A stretch of DNA of 64,000 nucleotides, from assembly GCA_039619475.1 (NCBI GenBank), contig CM077115.1:445149292-445213291 (forward strand). Reading direction: 5' to 3'. The position numbers and the translations under genes are program-made. Positions 1-10,226 of the stretch are shown here, in pieces. Position 1 is the first letter of the stretch, and every line of letters begins with the position of its first letter. Origin of the DNA: Icerya purchasi (lineage: Eukaryota > Arthropoda > Insecta > Hemiptera > Monophlebidae). Below the pieces are notes generated by a model. It saw nothing but the letters and a program-made list of their open reading frames with translations. It did not search any database and was not told where the DNA came from.

Positions 1-1353
1 TTCTTTACTTAAATCCCTTGATTCAATACACCACACGGCGCTCCGCACGATATTGGCGCACATAGAACTTCACCGTCTGTAAGTTTGTGTGCCTTGTTAG
101 GCACTCCCCCACTAAAGTATTTCCGAACCTATTATTAACACCGTGAGATCCTCGCTCTTTTCTCTAGTAAACGTGCCTGTCCTATCGACACAAATGACCT
201 CCCCAACACCCCAGAGTTTCCTAATGACCCTCTCCCAGAAATCCTGGCTCTCCTATCGCAACACAACGTGAGCGTAATCCCTTTCCCTAACCTAGCTCCT
301 AACATCATGATTCCGCCGTGGGCCCCTTTAAACATTGATGATAACTTTTCCCTGACGAAGTATAATAAACCCCTGCATCCGAATATCGTTCAGTTGACAA
401 CAGCAACAATGCAAAAATACCCCGACCACCTCCTTTTCTACACGGATGCTGCCAAGGCTACCCCAGAGGCTACTTTATCCCCAACCGCCTGTTCCTTTGA
501 AGTCTGCGACGTGATTCGAAGCATTCGACTGAATGACAATTGCTCGGTACTGGATGCTGAAATATACGCAGTATTTTTCTGTTTGGAATATTTTCTTTCT
601 ACAGAGCTTACATCACAGAAAGCCCTGCTGGTATCTGATTCATCCGCAGCTTTATTGACAATTTCTAATCCCCTTACCAAACATCCTGTAGCAATTCGAA
701 CCCAGCAGGTATTATACGAACTTATTAAGAGACAGTGCTCCGTATCCTTTCTGTGGGCGCCCAGCCATGCAGGGATTCCTGGAAATGAACGCGTCGATAC
801 ATCCGCCCGAGCAGAAATATATTGCCCCTCGCCTAGTAACAGCCCACCTCCACCTTATCTCTCGAACATAATCTTTAATAATCTCACGTCCTTATGGGAA
901 ACCCATTGGTCCTCGTGTCAGACTTTCTCGAGGTTAATTAAACCCTCAACCGAACCATGGTGGCCGGAAAAAAGCATTTCCCGCAGAGATTTCTGTGCAC
1001 TTAGCCGCTTGCGCATAGGCCATACGGCCATGTCGCATAATTTTATTTTGCAAAGAACCCCCTCTCCTATGAATTGTCCTTTCTGTGGCCAAGATGTTGC
1101 TCCCTCAACTCCTCATATACTATGCGACTGTCCAGCATTATCAACTCACCGGCCCCCTTCAATTAATAACAAAACAGTCACCAACATTCTTGAGAATTCC
1201 CCCGATGCAATTTTATCCATAACACAATTTATCAGAACTAGCGGAATAATCAGATATCCATAAAAACAAACTGCGCATCTTCGTACTGTAATAGCCACAG
1301 CAGTTAAACACAGTACAGGATGTTGCTTTCACAAAAAAAAAAAAAAAAAAAAA
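1..1353 (+). mobile_element. 3' end of an I-superfamily non-LTR retrotransposon (copy 1)
   Basis: This is the tail of a LINE whose 5' part lies outside the window. Coding similarity to the LINE at 41339-46639 starts near base 1: the post-RT region, with HRTSPS and CALLGTPPL here against HRTSPA and CALTGCPPL there. It runs through an RNase H domain and a C-terminal Cys/His segment to a stop at 1261. A short 3' UTR follows and ends in a pure A tract at 1333-1353, as expected for target-primed insertion. The segment before 268 has in-frame stops, so the copy is dead. The same 3' end lies inverted at 63806-64000. Clade assignment (I or a close relative) is from domain order and from memory of the families. 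Confidence 0.85.
268..1263 (+). pseudogene. RNase H plus C-terminal zinc-like segment of I-like LINE ORF2
   Basis: This 331-codon open frame is a fragment of ORF2, and its first Met is not a true start because homology continues upstream. RNase H residues are visible in order: Asp in FYTDAA (about residue 56), Glu in LDAEIYA, Asp in VSDSS and Asp in GNERVD, so the DEDD set is kept. The C-terminus has CPFC followed by HILCDC, the CCHC-like segment found after RNase H in I-superfamily elements. In life this domain would degrade the RNA strand during reverse transcription. The frame ends TSGIIRYP, close to TSGLTEHI in the related copy ending at 46540. Upstream stops make it a pseudogene fragment. 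Confidence 0.85.
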
Positions 1354-1838
1354 TAGCAAATTCATTAAAACGTTTTATAATTGTATACATTATATTTCAG
1401 GTACATAATATTAATACAGAAGTAGATGATCCTTATGGAAAATCGAATAAAACCGAAGTCACTACCGAATGAAGTATGATAAATTACATTTTGATACGTC
1501 TGTTTTGAATAATAATTTTTGTTAATAGCTGTTATGATGTTCGAAAACGCCTTGCAATTTTCTACGAAAACTAAATAAAATTTCTTTTAGATATTTTTTA
1601 TCAGAACTTTAGATAATGTTTATTACATTTACACAAGTATTATTTCTAAATCAAGTTAAAATAATGTGAGTAACTTTAATTAAATCATTTTTTCGATGTC
1701 TTAGAAAATGAATTTCAGACAATAATCTAATTTTTTTTGTTATCCAGTTATAAAAATTATATACTCGTAAAAAAAGAAATTTGGATGCTTTTCTTTTTGT
1801 AGATAACATTTTAGAATTAAATGTGGTTAATAAAGCCT
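1354..1838. other. AT-rich spacer, no gene seen
   Basis: I see no coding signal here. The last bases (1829-1838, aataaagcct) are the left target-site duplication of the RTE-like element that follows. Confidence 0.6.
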
Positions 1839-2387
1839 TCCCCTCACGGAGGGTGCGCAGATTTGTGCAACTGGTGGGCCCCGAGCTCCAGGGGACAGGG
1901 CGCGTCCTCAGGTGGCGGATAGTGGAAAGACTTTCAGATATGGAGGTTAGCTACATAATGCAGTCGCAGACCAGGGGCAGCAATACTATCAAAGTGTAGT
2001 GAAGAAACCTTGGGGAAGTTTCTTCTAAAAAATGCTACACAAACCCGACAACGGCATTGCAACAAGGCGAGTTGGAGCCGCCATAAGCTCTCTTCCATGT
2101 CTGTTGGCAGCAGGGCAGACATTATCCAATACAGGCATGGTGCAATTAGAGCAGAAGTGGCTGTATGGAAAATATTCAGGTGTAAAGAACGTATTTCTGA
2201 AATGGCTGAATATCTGCAATGCAGAAAGAAAGAGGAACCTACTGCATTCATTTTATCCTTAAATTCTCGATTGTTCCTAGCTATGAATACACAAAACAAT
2301 ACCATGGCCTCGAGTCTCCGGCGTTCCTTAAATGGAACAGGGGTGTGAAGAATCTCCGGATGTGGTTCGCAGCTGGAACATAAGAAA
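1839..2387 (+). other. 5' leader of the RTE-like element
   Basis: This is the stretch between the left duplication and the endonuclease start. It is richer in GC than its flanks near 1840-1990. An open frame of 112 codons (2010-2348) crosses it, but I see no family match and would not call it a gene. Confidence 0.5.
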
Positions 2388-3482
2388 ATGGTTATATCTG
2401 AGAAAATAATTGTGGGAACGTGGAATGTTAGATCGTTAATGAAATTAGGAAAATTAGAAAGCATTAAAGCAGAGATGAGAAGACTGAAAATTGACATACT
2501 AGGTTTGAGTGAGACAAGATCAAAGGATATAGCACAATATACATCAGAAGAATTTTTGGTAGTGCACACGGGAGGCGAGGGTGCCGAAGGAGCGGCAAAA
2601 ATTTTAAACGAAACTTGGTCCAAAAGAATTATAAGTATTACTCCGACAAACGAGAGGATAATTATAATAAAACCAGAAATAGGGAAGACCAAAATAACAG
2701 TTATCTAATTATATATGCCAACCAGCAACGCGAAGGATGAAGAAGTATAAAAAATATATGAAAACCTAGAAGAATTACTAGAAACGATAAATAAAGAAGA
2801 AATATTAATAATGTCTGGAGATTAGAACGCGATTGTCGGCGAAAGGGAAGAAGGAAAAGAAATAGGGAAATATGGTCTGGGTAATAGAAAAGATAGAGAT
2901 GAACGGCTAATAGAGTTCTGTAAACAGTATAAGCTAACAGTAACAAACACACTATTTCAGCATCACAAACGTAGACGATATACGTGTACAAAACCAGGCG
3001 ACACAGGAAGATACCAACTGGACTATATTATTGTCAAGCAAGACTTCCAGAATCCGGTGTTTAATAGTAAAGCATACCCAGGAGCAGATTGCGATAGTGG
3101 CCACAATCTAGTGCTCATGAAATGCAAGATCAATGCGAAGAAAAAGAGAAATACAAAATACATACAAAAGGAACGTTACGACAGAGCGCTATTGCATGAT
3201 AATGAGAAAGCTAAGAAATTTATAGCGAGAGTGAAGAAAAAACTGCAACCTGCAATAAACCAAGAAAGGAATAATAATGTTGAAAGAAAATGGAATGCAA
3301 TAAAAAACATACTGAAGGAAGCAGCAACTATAGAACTAAAAAGAGATAATCAACAAATTAAAAGGAAAGCTTGGATAACGGAAGATATTCTATGTGATAT
3401 TGATGAAAGAAGAAGATACAAAAATAAAACAGGAGAAGGTCAAAAAAGATATAATGAATTAAGAAACCGGATACACCGGTAA
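2388..3482 (+). pseudogene. Apurinic-like endonuclease domain and linker of the RTE-like element
   Basis: The reading frame starting at 2388 begins GTWNVRSLMKLGKL and ILGLSETR, the N-terminal strand and catalytic Glu region of the endonuclease that nicks target DNA for reverse transcription. The same frame continues past stops at 2706 and 2823. The second stop (TAG, 2823-2825) falls inside the GDxNA motif, in place of the usual aromatic residue. Further on, YQLDYIIV is present, but the final SDH motif reads SGH, so a catalytic Asp is lost. From 3057 a lysine-rich linker region leads toward the RT until the nested LINE interrupts it. The domain is clearly non-functional. Confidence 0.8.
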
Positions 3483-3757
3483 GTGTAAGGAAGCAAAAGA
3501 AAAATGGTTAAACGATATATGCCAGGAATTAGAGACTCTGTTGAAGGAGCACAAGATAGACCAGGCTTACAGGCGAATAAGACAGTTTTTTAAGGGAAAA
3601 AAAATAACCAGGAAGCTTCGTATCAGAAAAAAAATTGGAAAAATAGAAACGAACTAAGTAGGAATTAGGAACCGGTGGGTAGAATACCTAGAGCAGCTAT
3701 ATCATGATGACGAGCAACAAGGAAATGAAGACCCACCTGCCACACATGAACTACTTC

Positions 3758-6700
3758 TCATAAAAAATGATATCTTTTTTCTCTCCCACGACCATTCCTC
3801 TGACTTTTGTTCTAATTCTCATTCACCCAATCTAGTACATATTTCAATCCTAAATATTTATCCTCAGCCTATTCATATAATTTCTGTATATATTCCTCCT
3901 AATTTTGATCTCAACAATTTCCCATTCACACTATTGACTTATCCTCACTCTCTTCCTTTCATTATTGGTGGCGACTGGAATGCTCACTCTCCTCTTTGGG
4001 GCTCTGCGCGTCACAACAGAAACGGTCGTGTTCTTGAAAACTTTATTCTTAACAACAATTTTGTCCTTCTTAATGACAACTCACCTACTCTCTACAAAGG
4101 TGCACGCTCATACAGCTCGGTGAATCTGTCCTTTACTTCTCCCCACTTTGGTCTTAAATGTCATTGGAGAACTTTGGACGGTACCTTCGGCAGTGATCAT
4201 GTTCCCATCATTCTTTCCTTTCAAGACCTTCTTCCCCTTCCTCCTCCTCCTAATTATCCCAGACCTGCTCTCACTCCCAAATGGTCGTTCAATAAAGTTG
4301 ATTGGGACAAATTCCGCTCAATCGTCGACCTTTCTCTTCCTTACATCTATTCAACAATATAACGCTTTTTCTAATTCCATTTCTTCTGCTCTTGATATCT
4401 CCTCTCCGCCACTTCATCATTCCAAAAAAAACTATTACCTTCTGTCGTCCTCACTTTGGTGGAATAATGATTGCACGAACGCCTTCAAGGATAGTGTTTC
4501 CTCATTTCGACTCTTCCGGGCTTGTTCCTCCTTTTCCAACTTCATAGCTCACAAAAGGGCTAACGCCAAGGCTAGATTCATCCTTAAAATGTCCAAAAGA
4601 AATTCATGGCGAAATTTTTGTTCATCATTTTCTAGGTATACCTCCACTTCCCATCTTTGGAGAATGGCTAAAAATTTTCGCTCCTCCAGCTCCGAACGCC
4701 CCTCACACTACAACCTTCCTTCAGAGAAGCTCTCTACTTTTCTTGATTCAATTGCTCCTTCCTATGTACCTTCCCTCGAGGAATCATTAGCTCCTCCCCT
4801 ACCTGTCACATCTCCTTCTCACTTTTTCTCTTCTCCCTTCAGCTTCAATGAACTCTACGATTCCTTGATCAGTTCTTCTAATTCTAGCCCAGATATAGAC
4901 GGCATCCCTATCCTTGTCCTCAAGAACCTCTCTGAGTTGGCACTCAAAACACTTCTGTCAATCTATAATTCCTTCCTGTACACTTCTGCAACTCCACCAC
5001 TTTGGAATTCCTTTATTATTATTCCTATCCCGAAAAAGAAACCTAACTCCTTCCGTCCAATCTCTTTAGCATCGTGTTTAAGAAAACTTTTTGAACACAT
5101 GATTAATAAACGCCTGGTCTGGTGGCTAGAATATAACAATATTTTTCCCGACAATATGTTTGGTTTCCGTTCTGGCCTTGGTGCTACTGATTGTATATCC
5201 TTGTTCCTTTCCGACATCTATAAATCCTTCATTCATAGGAAATTTACCATCGTCGCGTTTGTTGATGCCACTGCTGCCTTTGACAATGTTCACTTACTTT
5301 CTTTTCAAAATAAAATGCTTTTCATTAACATCCCTCTTCAGTTTACTTCCTTATTTATCAATCTTTTCCGGAATAGAACAATTCGTCTTTCTACTCCCTT
5401 CTTCGACGATTCCAGATCAATTTTTCGAGGCCTTCCGCAAGGATCGTGCTTAAGTCCTACTCTTTTCAACATTTACTTTCACAGTCTTGCTACTCTTAAC
5501 ATCCCGTCTAAGTCCTTATTCTTCGCTGACGATATGCTCGTCTATTCCTCCTCTAATAATCTTTCTTCTGCCAATGAGGAGCCTAAATTCCTCCCTTGCT
5601 ATTTTGGAACTATCGTTGTCTTCTCTTCATCTTTCTATTTCTCCTGAGAAGTCTGCCTCTGTAATTTTTACATTTCTTTAACTGTTCCTTAATTAACCTT
5701 TTCCTATGTCAACTCCCTATTCTTCTAATTAACTCTTTCTCCTACCTTGGTGTCATTCTTAATAGTAATTTATCTTTTTGCGATCACATCAACTATCTAT
5801 GTACATCGGCTCTCAAGAGATTAAATTTCCTAAAAGCGTTGTCCCCCCGGAAATTGGGTGGCGATCCGTATATTCTCCTCATACTCTATAGATCCATTAT
5901 TCTTTCTCTAAATTGGACTATATTGTTCTTTTCTTTATGCCAGTGCTCCCAAATCCTTACCAAACTTTATCGCATCCAAAACTCTTGTCTTCGCCTCTGT
6001 ATTGGTGCTCTGAATTCTTCTCCAACTCCTGCTCTGCTGGCCGAAACTGGCTTCCTTCCTTTATTTATTCGAAGACTTTATCTCGGTGAAAGATTTATGA
6101 TTAAACGTCTTCATATTCCTCACTCGAAACTCGTGAATTCCTATCAATATATTCTGGACAACTGGCGTTTCTCTCCTAGAAAAATTCCAATCCTTTCACA
6201 CATATCCTCCCGACTTGTCCTATTCTCTCAGTTTATCCTCTCCTATAATAAATCCCCGTACTTCACTTACAACTTCGTAGAACTGTCGTTTTCTCCCAAG
6301 CTATTTTCTCTTCCCTCGAACATTAAGTCTCTTCCGTTTCCTGTAATACATAACGAATTTAACCAAACTCTACATTCACTTTTTCCAGCTCACAGCATGG
6401 TTTTTACAGATGGCTCAAAATCTGCTTCAGGTGTCGGAGCAGCTTTTATCCTTCCTGATATCAACTATTCTGATTCTTTTTAACTCCCTTCATTATTTCT
6501 ATCTTTTTAGCTGAATCCATGGCTATTTTACGTGCTTTCCTTTTTATATCCTCAACATCCAATTTATCAAAATTCGTCATATGCTTTGATTCGAAAAGCG
6601 TTTTATCAGCCATCTCATCTCCATTCCCTAAATCATCGTCAGATCCTATTATTCTTTACATTCGTTCCTTAATTTATAATTTATTAACATCCCGTTCTAT

Positions 6701-7373
6701 CCTAATTGACCTGTTCTGGATTCCGGGCCACTGCGGCATCGTTGGTAACGATCTTGCCGATTCATTGGCATGTCTAGCTGCAGTAAATGGCCGTTTCATA
6801 GACAGATTCCCCTCCCAATGTCTTTGTCGACGCTCTTATCGTTTTCACCATGACTTTTGGACTGATCTTTATCCGTCTCTTTTCTCCAATCCTAACTCTT
6901 TTTACCTTGCTATACAACCCTCTAAACCTACTTCTTCCTGGTTTAATAATTTTCCCTGCATCAGCCGTTCTGTTATTTTTTCCATAATTCGCCTCCGCTT
7001 TAATCACAGTCTGCTTCCTGCTTCCCTCTTTCGTTTTAATATTGTTCAGTCTCCCTTGTGTCCCTTCCATCCTCCTATCTTAAATTTGATCTGTGATGTA
7101 AATCACCTCCTATTTGAGTGCTCATCTATCTCCTCAGAACGCGCAGTCCTTTATTCTAATTTGCTTGGCCTTGGCCTCCCGACCCCTTACTGTGCCCACT
7201 ACATTCTTGTTCTTCCTTCTCTTTCTGTTGTTCCTATACTGGCTGTCTTTATTTCTTCTGTTTCTAATCGCTTCCTGATTTAACTTTCAAGTCCCTACGT
7301 TTCATTATTTGTTAGTCCTTTGTGCTGGGTAAATGTCCCGAGTTGACGCGCCCAAAAAAAAGAAAAAAAAAAC
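3758..7373 (+). mobile_element. Nested 5'-truncated RNase H LINE (LOA/I-like, family B copy A)
   Basis: A second LINE lies inside the RTE-like element. A 9-bp match, aactacttc, at 3749-3757 and 7374-7382 fits a target-site duplication, and the RTE coding sequence resumes after it. The insert begins mid-endonuclease, so it was truncated at the 5' end on insertion. It ends with a GCGCGCCC-like 3' UTR and an A-rich tail (7354-7372). The same 3' signature ends copies C and E at 27427 and 60466. The copy has at least three frameshifts (near 4340, 5583 and 5680-5840) and a break at 6481. Clade assignment beyond 'I superfamily with RNase H' is uncertain. Confidence 0.85.
3772..7283 (+). pseudogene. 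Endonuclease-RT-RNase H polyprotein of family B LINE, copy A
   Basis: Domains follow the usual order. The endonuclease C-terminal half shows GGDWNAHSPLWG and ends in GSDHVP (3960-4210). The RT runs over about 4330-5583 with IPIPKKKPNSFRPISL, a FVDATAAFDN motif A, GLPQGSCLSP motif B and FADDM motif C. RNase H covers about 6385-6800 with FTDGSK and GNDLADS. A C-terminal segment follows with a CDVNHLLFEC Cys/His motif (about 7090). Frameshifts separate the endonuclease from the RT, split the end of the RT, and a stop at 6481 cuts RNase H. Catalytic motifs are mostly readable, so decay is moderate. Confidence 0.85.
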
Positions 7374-7382
7374 AACTACTTC

Positions 7383-8603
7383 ATGTAATGGATTCGGAAT
7401 TCGATACAGCGCTAAAACGTATAAAAGGAAGAAAGGCGGTAGGAGAAGATGAACTACAGATAGAACTGATAATCAATTCAGGCGAGAAAGTCCATAGAGA
7501 ATTGAAAAAATTATTCAATGAAGTGTTAATGGAATAGTGCCGACAGACTTCAAAAAAGGTAGATTGGTAATGATACCCAAGAAACCAAATGCAGATAAAT
7601 GCGAGAACTATAGAATAATAAATTTACTGTCACATACTTCCAAAATACTAGCGCGAATAATATTAAACCGGATACAGAAGAAGATTGAGAAAAACTTGGA
7701 TTTTGATCAATTTGGTTTTCGAAAACAGAAGGGAACGAGAGAAACAATATTAGCTTTACGGTTGATAATAGAGAAACAACTAGAATCTAATAGTCGAGTA
7801 ATAATTGCTTTTATAGACCTGGAAAAGGCGTTTGATAGAGTCAGCTGGGCCAAATTGTTTCATATCCCAGAAGAAATTGGAGTACCAAACACTGAAGCTA
7901 GAAAAATTAAAGCTTTGTACAGGAACCAAATAGCCGGAGTTCAGAATTGGGAAGAGTATAGGTAAGGCAGAAATACGCAAGGGAGTTCGACAAGGCTGCG
8001 TAATGTCACCCTCCTTATTTAATATTTATATAGAAAAACCGATAAATCTGATAAAACAAGAGTTGGAAGAACGGAAAATCGGTGTGCAAATACATGGAGT
8101 AACAATATCAATGATCAGATTTGCGGATGATATAGTAATCTTAATGGAATCGGAAGAAGAGATGCAGGCAGCTTTAAATATTTTAAAAAACCACCTAGAA
8201 GAGTATAATATGAAAATAAATGAAGACAAGACGAAAATACTTATGTGAGAAAACACGTACACAACAGAAACAAGATATTATAATTAACAATAAAACTATA
8301 CACAGAGTCAAAGAGGAAATATATCTGGGAAATCTGATAACAGAGAATGGAAAAAGCACAGAGGAAATAAAGCGAAGGATCAGTCTAGCAAAAAGCGCCT
8401 TTATGCAATAATACGCGATGTTAACCAGCAAAAGTATGGATATGAACCTACGGGAGCGACTGATTAAGTTGTACATATGGAGTGTAATGTTGTACGGGTG
8501 TGAAACCTGGGTGATAAACGAAAGCGAAAAGAAAAAGCTGGAAGGAGCAGAAATGTGGTTCTGGAGGAAAATGTTAAAAATCAAAATGTCTTTAACCGAG
8601 TAG
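7383..8603 (+). pseudogene. Reverse transcriptase region of the RTE-like element (continued)
   Basis: This continues the coding region interrupted at 3757. Frames at 7389-7537, 7537-7965, 8003-8248 and 8418-8603 join into one RT: MIPKKPNADKCENYRIINLL, FGFRKQKGTRE, motif A FIDLEKAFD, motif B GVRQGCVMSP, motif C RFADDIVIL (about 8120), and a C-terminal YGCETW segment typical of RTE-type RTs. The YRIINL string replaces the more usual YRPISL. Stops and frameshifts at about 7535, 7965 and 8250 show inactivity. Its job would have been target-primed reverse transcription of its own RNA. Confidence 0.85.
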
Positions 8604-8996
8604 CGGAAACTCGCAGTTTATTGAACACCATCAGGAAGCGTAGAACCATATGCGAAATGATGGAATATTATCGAAAATTATAGAGGGAAAAACAAGAAAA
8701 GCCCGACGTCAGAGAGGAAGACCGAGAAACAGATCTATATGTCTCAAATAATAAAAAATATGAAATGCACAACGTACAGCCGATTAAAAGCAGTAGTATG
8801 GAATAGGAGCGAATGGAGACAACGAACCAAAGGGTTCATTGATTGATGATGATGAATAAAGCCTCACAGGGATTAAATTTAGGGTGTACTCGAATTACTC
8901 TACGCATAAGCATCTTCAAAATTTAATAATTAGATTGCTCTTATTTACGGATTCCAAAATTTGAAAATACAGTTACAGTATTAATTCCAATGATGT

Positions 8997-10079
8997 TTTT
9001 TTTTTTTTTTTTTTTTTAACCCCCCTTTGGGCATATCAACAAAGGATCTTCGCCCAGAAACGAAAGGAAGGAGAAGGATCAGTTAAATGTAGATTCGGTC
9101 AGCTATTGATAAGATAAAGGAACTGAGGATAGGAACAACTAAGATCGACGGAAACGATAAGATATACGAGGCACAATAAGGAGTAGGGAGTTTGAGTGAC
9201 AGCAGATTGGAATACAAAGAGGTACGTTCGTTCACGAGGGATGGACATTCAAAGAGGATATGGTCAGGATCACAGACGGCTACGTCGTCAGGATGAAGAG
9301 GGCAATACGGGGAAAGAGCGAGATGAAAACGAAAGCGTGAGGAAGGAAGAAGAGTATGATTCAGACGTAAACGGATAATAGGAACAATAACGGAGCGGTG
9401 AAGCGAAGGAAAATCGTAAAACCAAGGCCGCGTGGGAAGATTAGCCAATCCTCCCAATGTATTCTACTTTCCTTTTTCCTCCAAATCCCTTTCCTATCCA
9501 ACAGTTATACAGGAATTCCATAGTTATATCGAATCCCGTTTTCCTTCCCATATTGCTATTTTTACGGATGGTTCGAAGGGGCCTAATGGAGTTGGAGCTT
9601 CTTTCATCATTCCGAGCAATAATTTCTCTGAATCTTTTCGTCTCCCTTCCTTTTGTACTATCTTTACGGCCGAGTTAACGGCCATTTTACGTGCCATAAT
9701 CCATATTTCCTCACATCGTTCTTCTTCTAAATTTTTAATTATCTCCGACTCCATGTGTGCTCTTAAAGCTATTTCCTCTCATTTCCCCTCTCACTCCTCT
9801 GACCTTTTCATCCTCCGTATTCGCTCTCTCATTCACACTCTCTTCTCACTTCACGCTATCCGCATTGAAATGCTCTGGGTCCCCAGTCATATGGGGATAG
9901 AGGGTAACGAAATGGCTGATTCTTTGGCTCAGATTGCTGTATCCTCCCGCTTTTTTTTCTCTAAAATTCCCGTTTCGAATTTACTCCCATTGTGCAAAAA
10001 GTTTCATGTTAGATTTTGGTCAGATTTTTACGTTTCCTCCTTTTCTAATCATTCTTCCTTTTATTTTTCCATCCAACCT
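8997..10079. mobile_element. 5'-inverted (twin-primed) insertion of family B LINE, copy B
   Basis: A T tract (8996-9017, the A tail of a minus-strand insertion) leads into the C-terminal domain on the minus strand (9083-9457). The adjacent upstream part of the same protein, RNase H, lies on the plus strand (9432-10079). The two halves meet in opposite orientation: the plus part ends at FYFSIQPN and the minus part starts at WFYDFPSLHRSVI, which are neighbours in copy A (FYLAIQPS, WFNNFPCISRSVI). A 15-bp duplication, taattccaatgatgt, flanks the whole at 8982-8996 and 10079-10093. This is the signature of twin priming known from L1. Confidence 0.85.
9083..9457 (-). pseudogene. C-terminal domain of family B LINE (3' half of twin-primed copy)
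   Basis: The minus-strand frame carries the post-RNase H segment: RSVIVPIIRLRLNHTLLPSS, then CPLHPDD and CDPDHILFEC (Cys/His motif), ending in RIYI before the 3' UTR. It lines up with the C-termini of copies A and C (RLRFNHSLLPAS, RINHSLLPSS). The Met at the start of the frame is chance and lies at the inversion junction. Confidence 0.85.
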
Positions 10080-10103
10080 AATTCCAATGATGTGAAACAA
10101 TAA
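9432..10103 (+). pseudogene. RNase H domain of family B LINE (inverted 5' half)
   Basis: A plus-strand RNase H with FTDGSKGPNGVGASF, FTAELTAI, ISDSMCAL and HMGIEGNEMADSL keeps all four catalytic acids (DEDD). The frame reads out of the element at 10079 into flanking DNA, so the last residues (NDVKQ) are not part of the protein. It is undamaged over its length, which suggests a fairly young insertion. Confidence 0.85.
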
Positions 10104-10166
10104 TACCAATAAAGTTGAATCACTGAAACAATAATTTACATTGAATAAATATAATGAATTTATTTT

Positions 10167-10226
10167 AGTCCTTATCTAACGCTTTCATATGAGACAAGTC
10201 CTTATCTAACGCTTTCATATGAGACA
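10167..10226. repeat. Perfect 30-bp tandem duplication
   Basis: Two adjacent identical units starting agtccttatctaacgctt occupy 10167-10196 and 10197-10226. No gene is nearby; it is probably slippage. Confidence 0.9.

Larger units (their letters stand above)
1839..8854 (+). mobile_element. RTE-like non-LTR retrotransposon, split by a nested LINE
   Basis: The element is bounded by a perfect 10-bp duplication, aataaagcct, at 1829-1838 and 8855-8864. Subtracting the nested insertion at 3758-7373 leaves about 3.4 kb, the usual size of RTE-like elements. It has a leader of about 550 bp, an endonuclease, an RT and a 3' end made of short GAT-type repeats (ttgattgatgatgatgaa) rather than a poly-A tail, which is typical of RTE-like elements. 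In-frame stops and frameshifts show that it is dead. The RTE label rests on the endonuclease style (GTWNVRSL, ILGLSE), the RT, the size and the tail. Confidence 0.85.
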
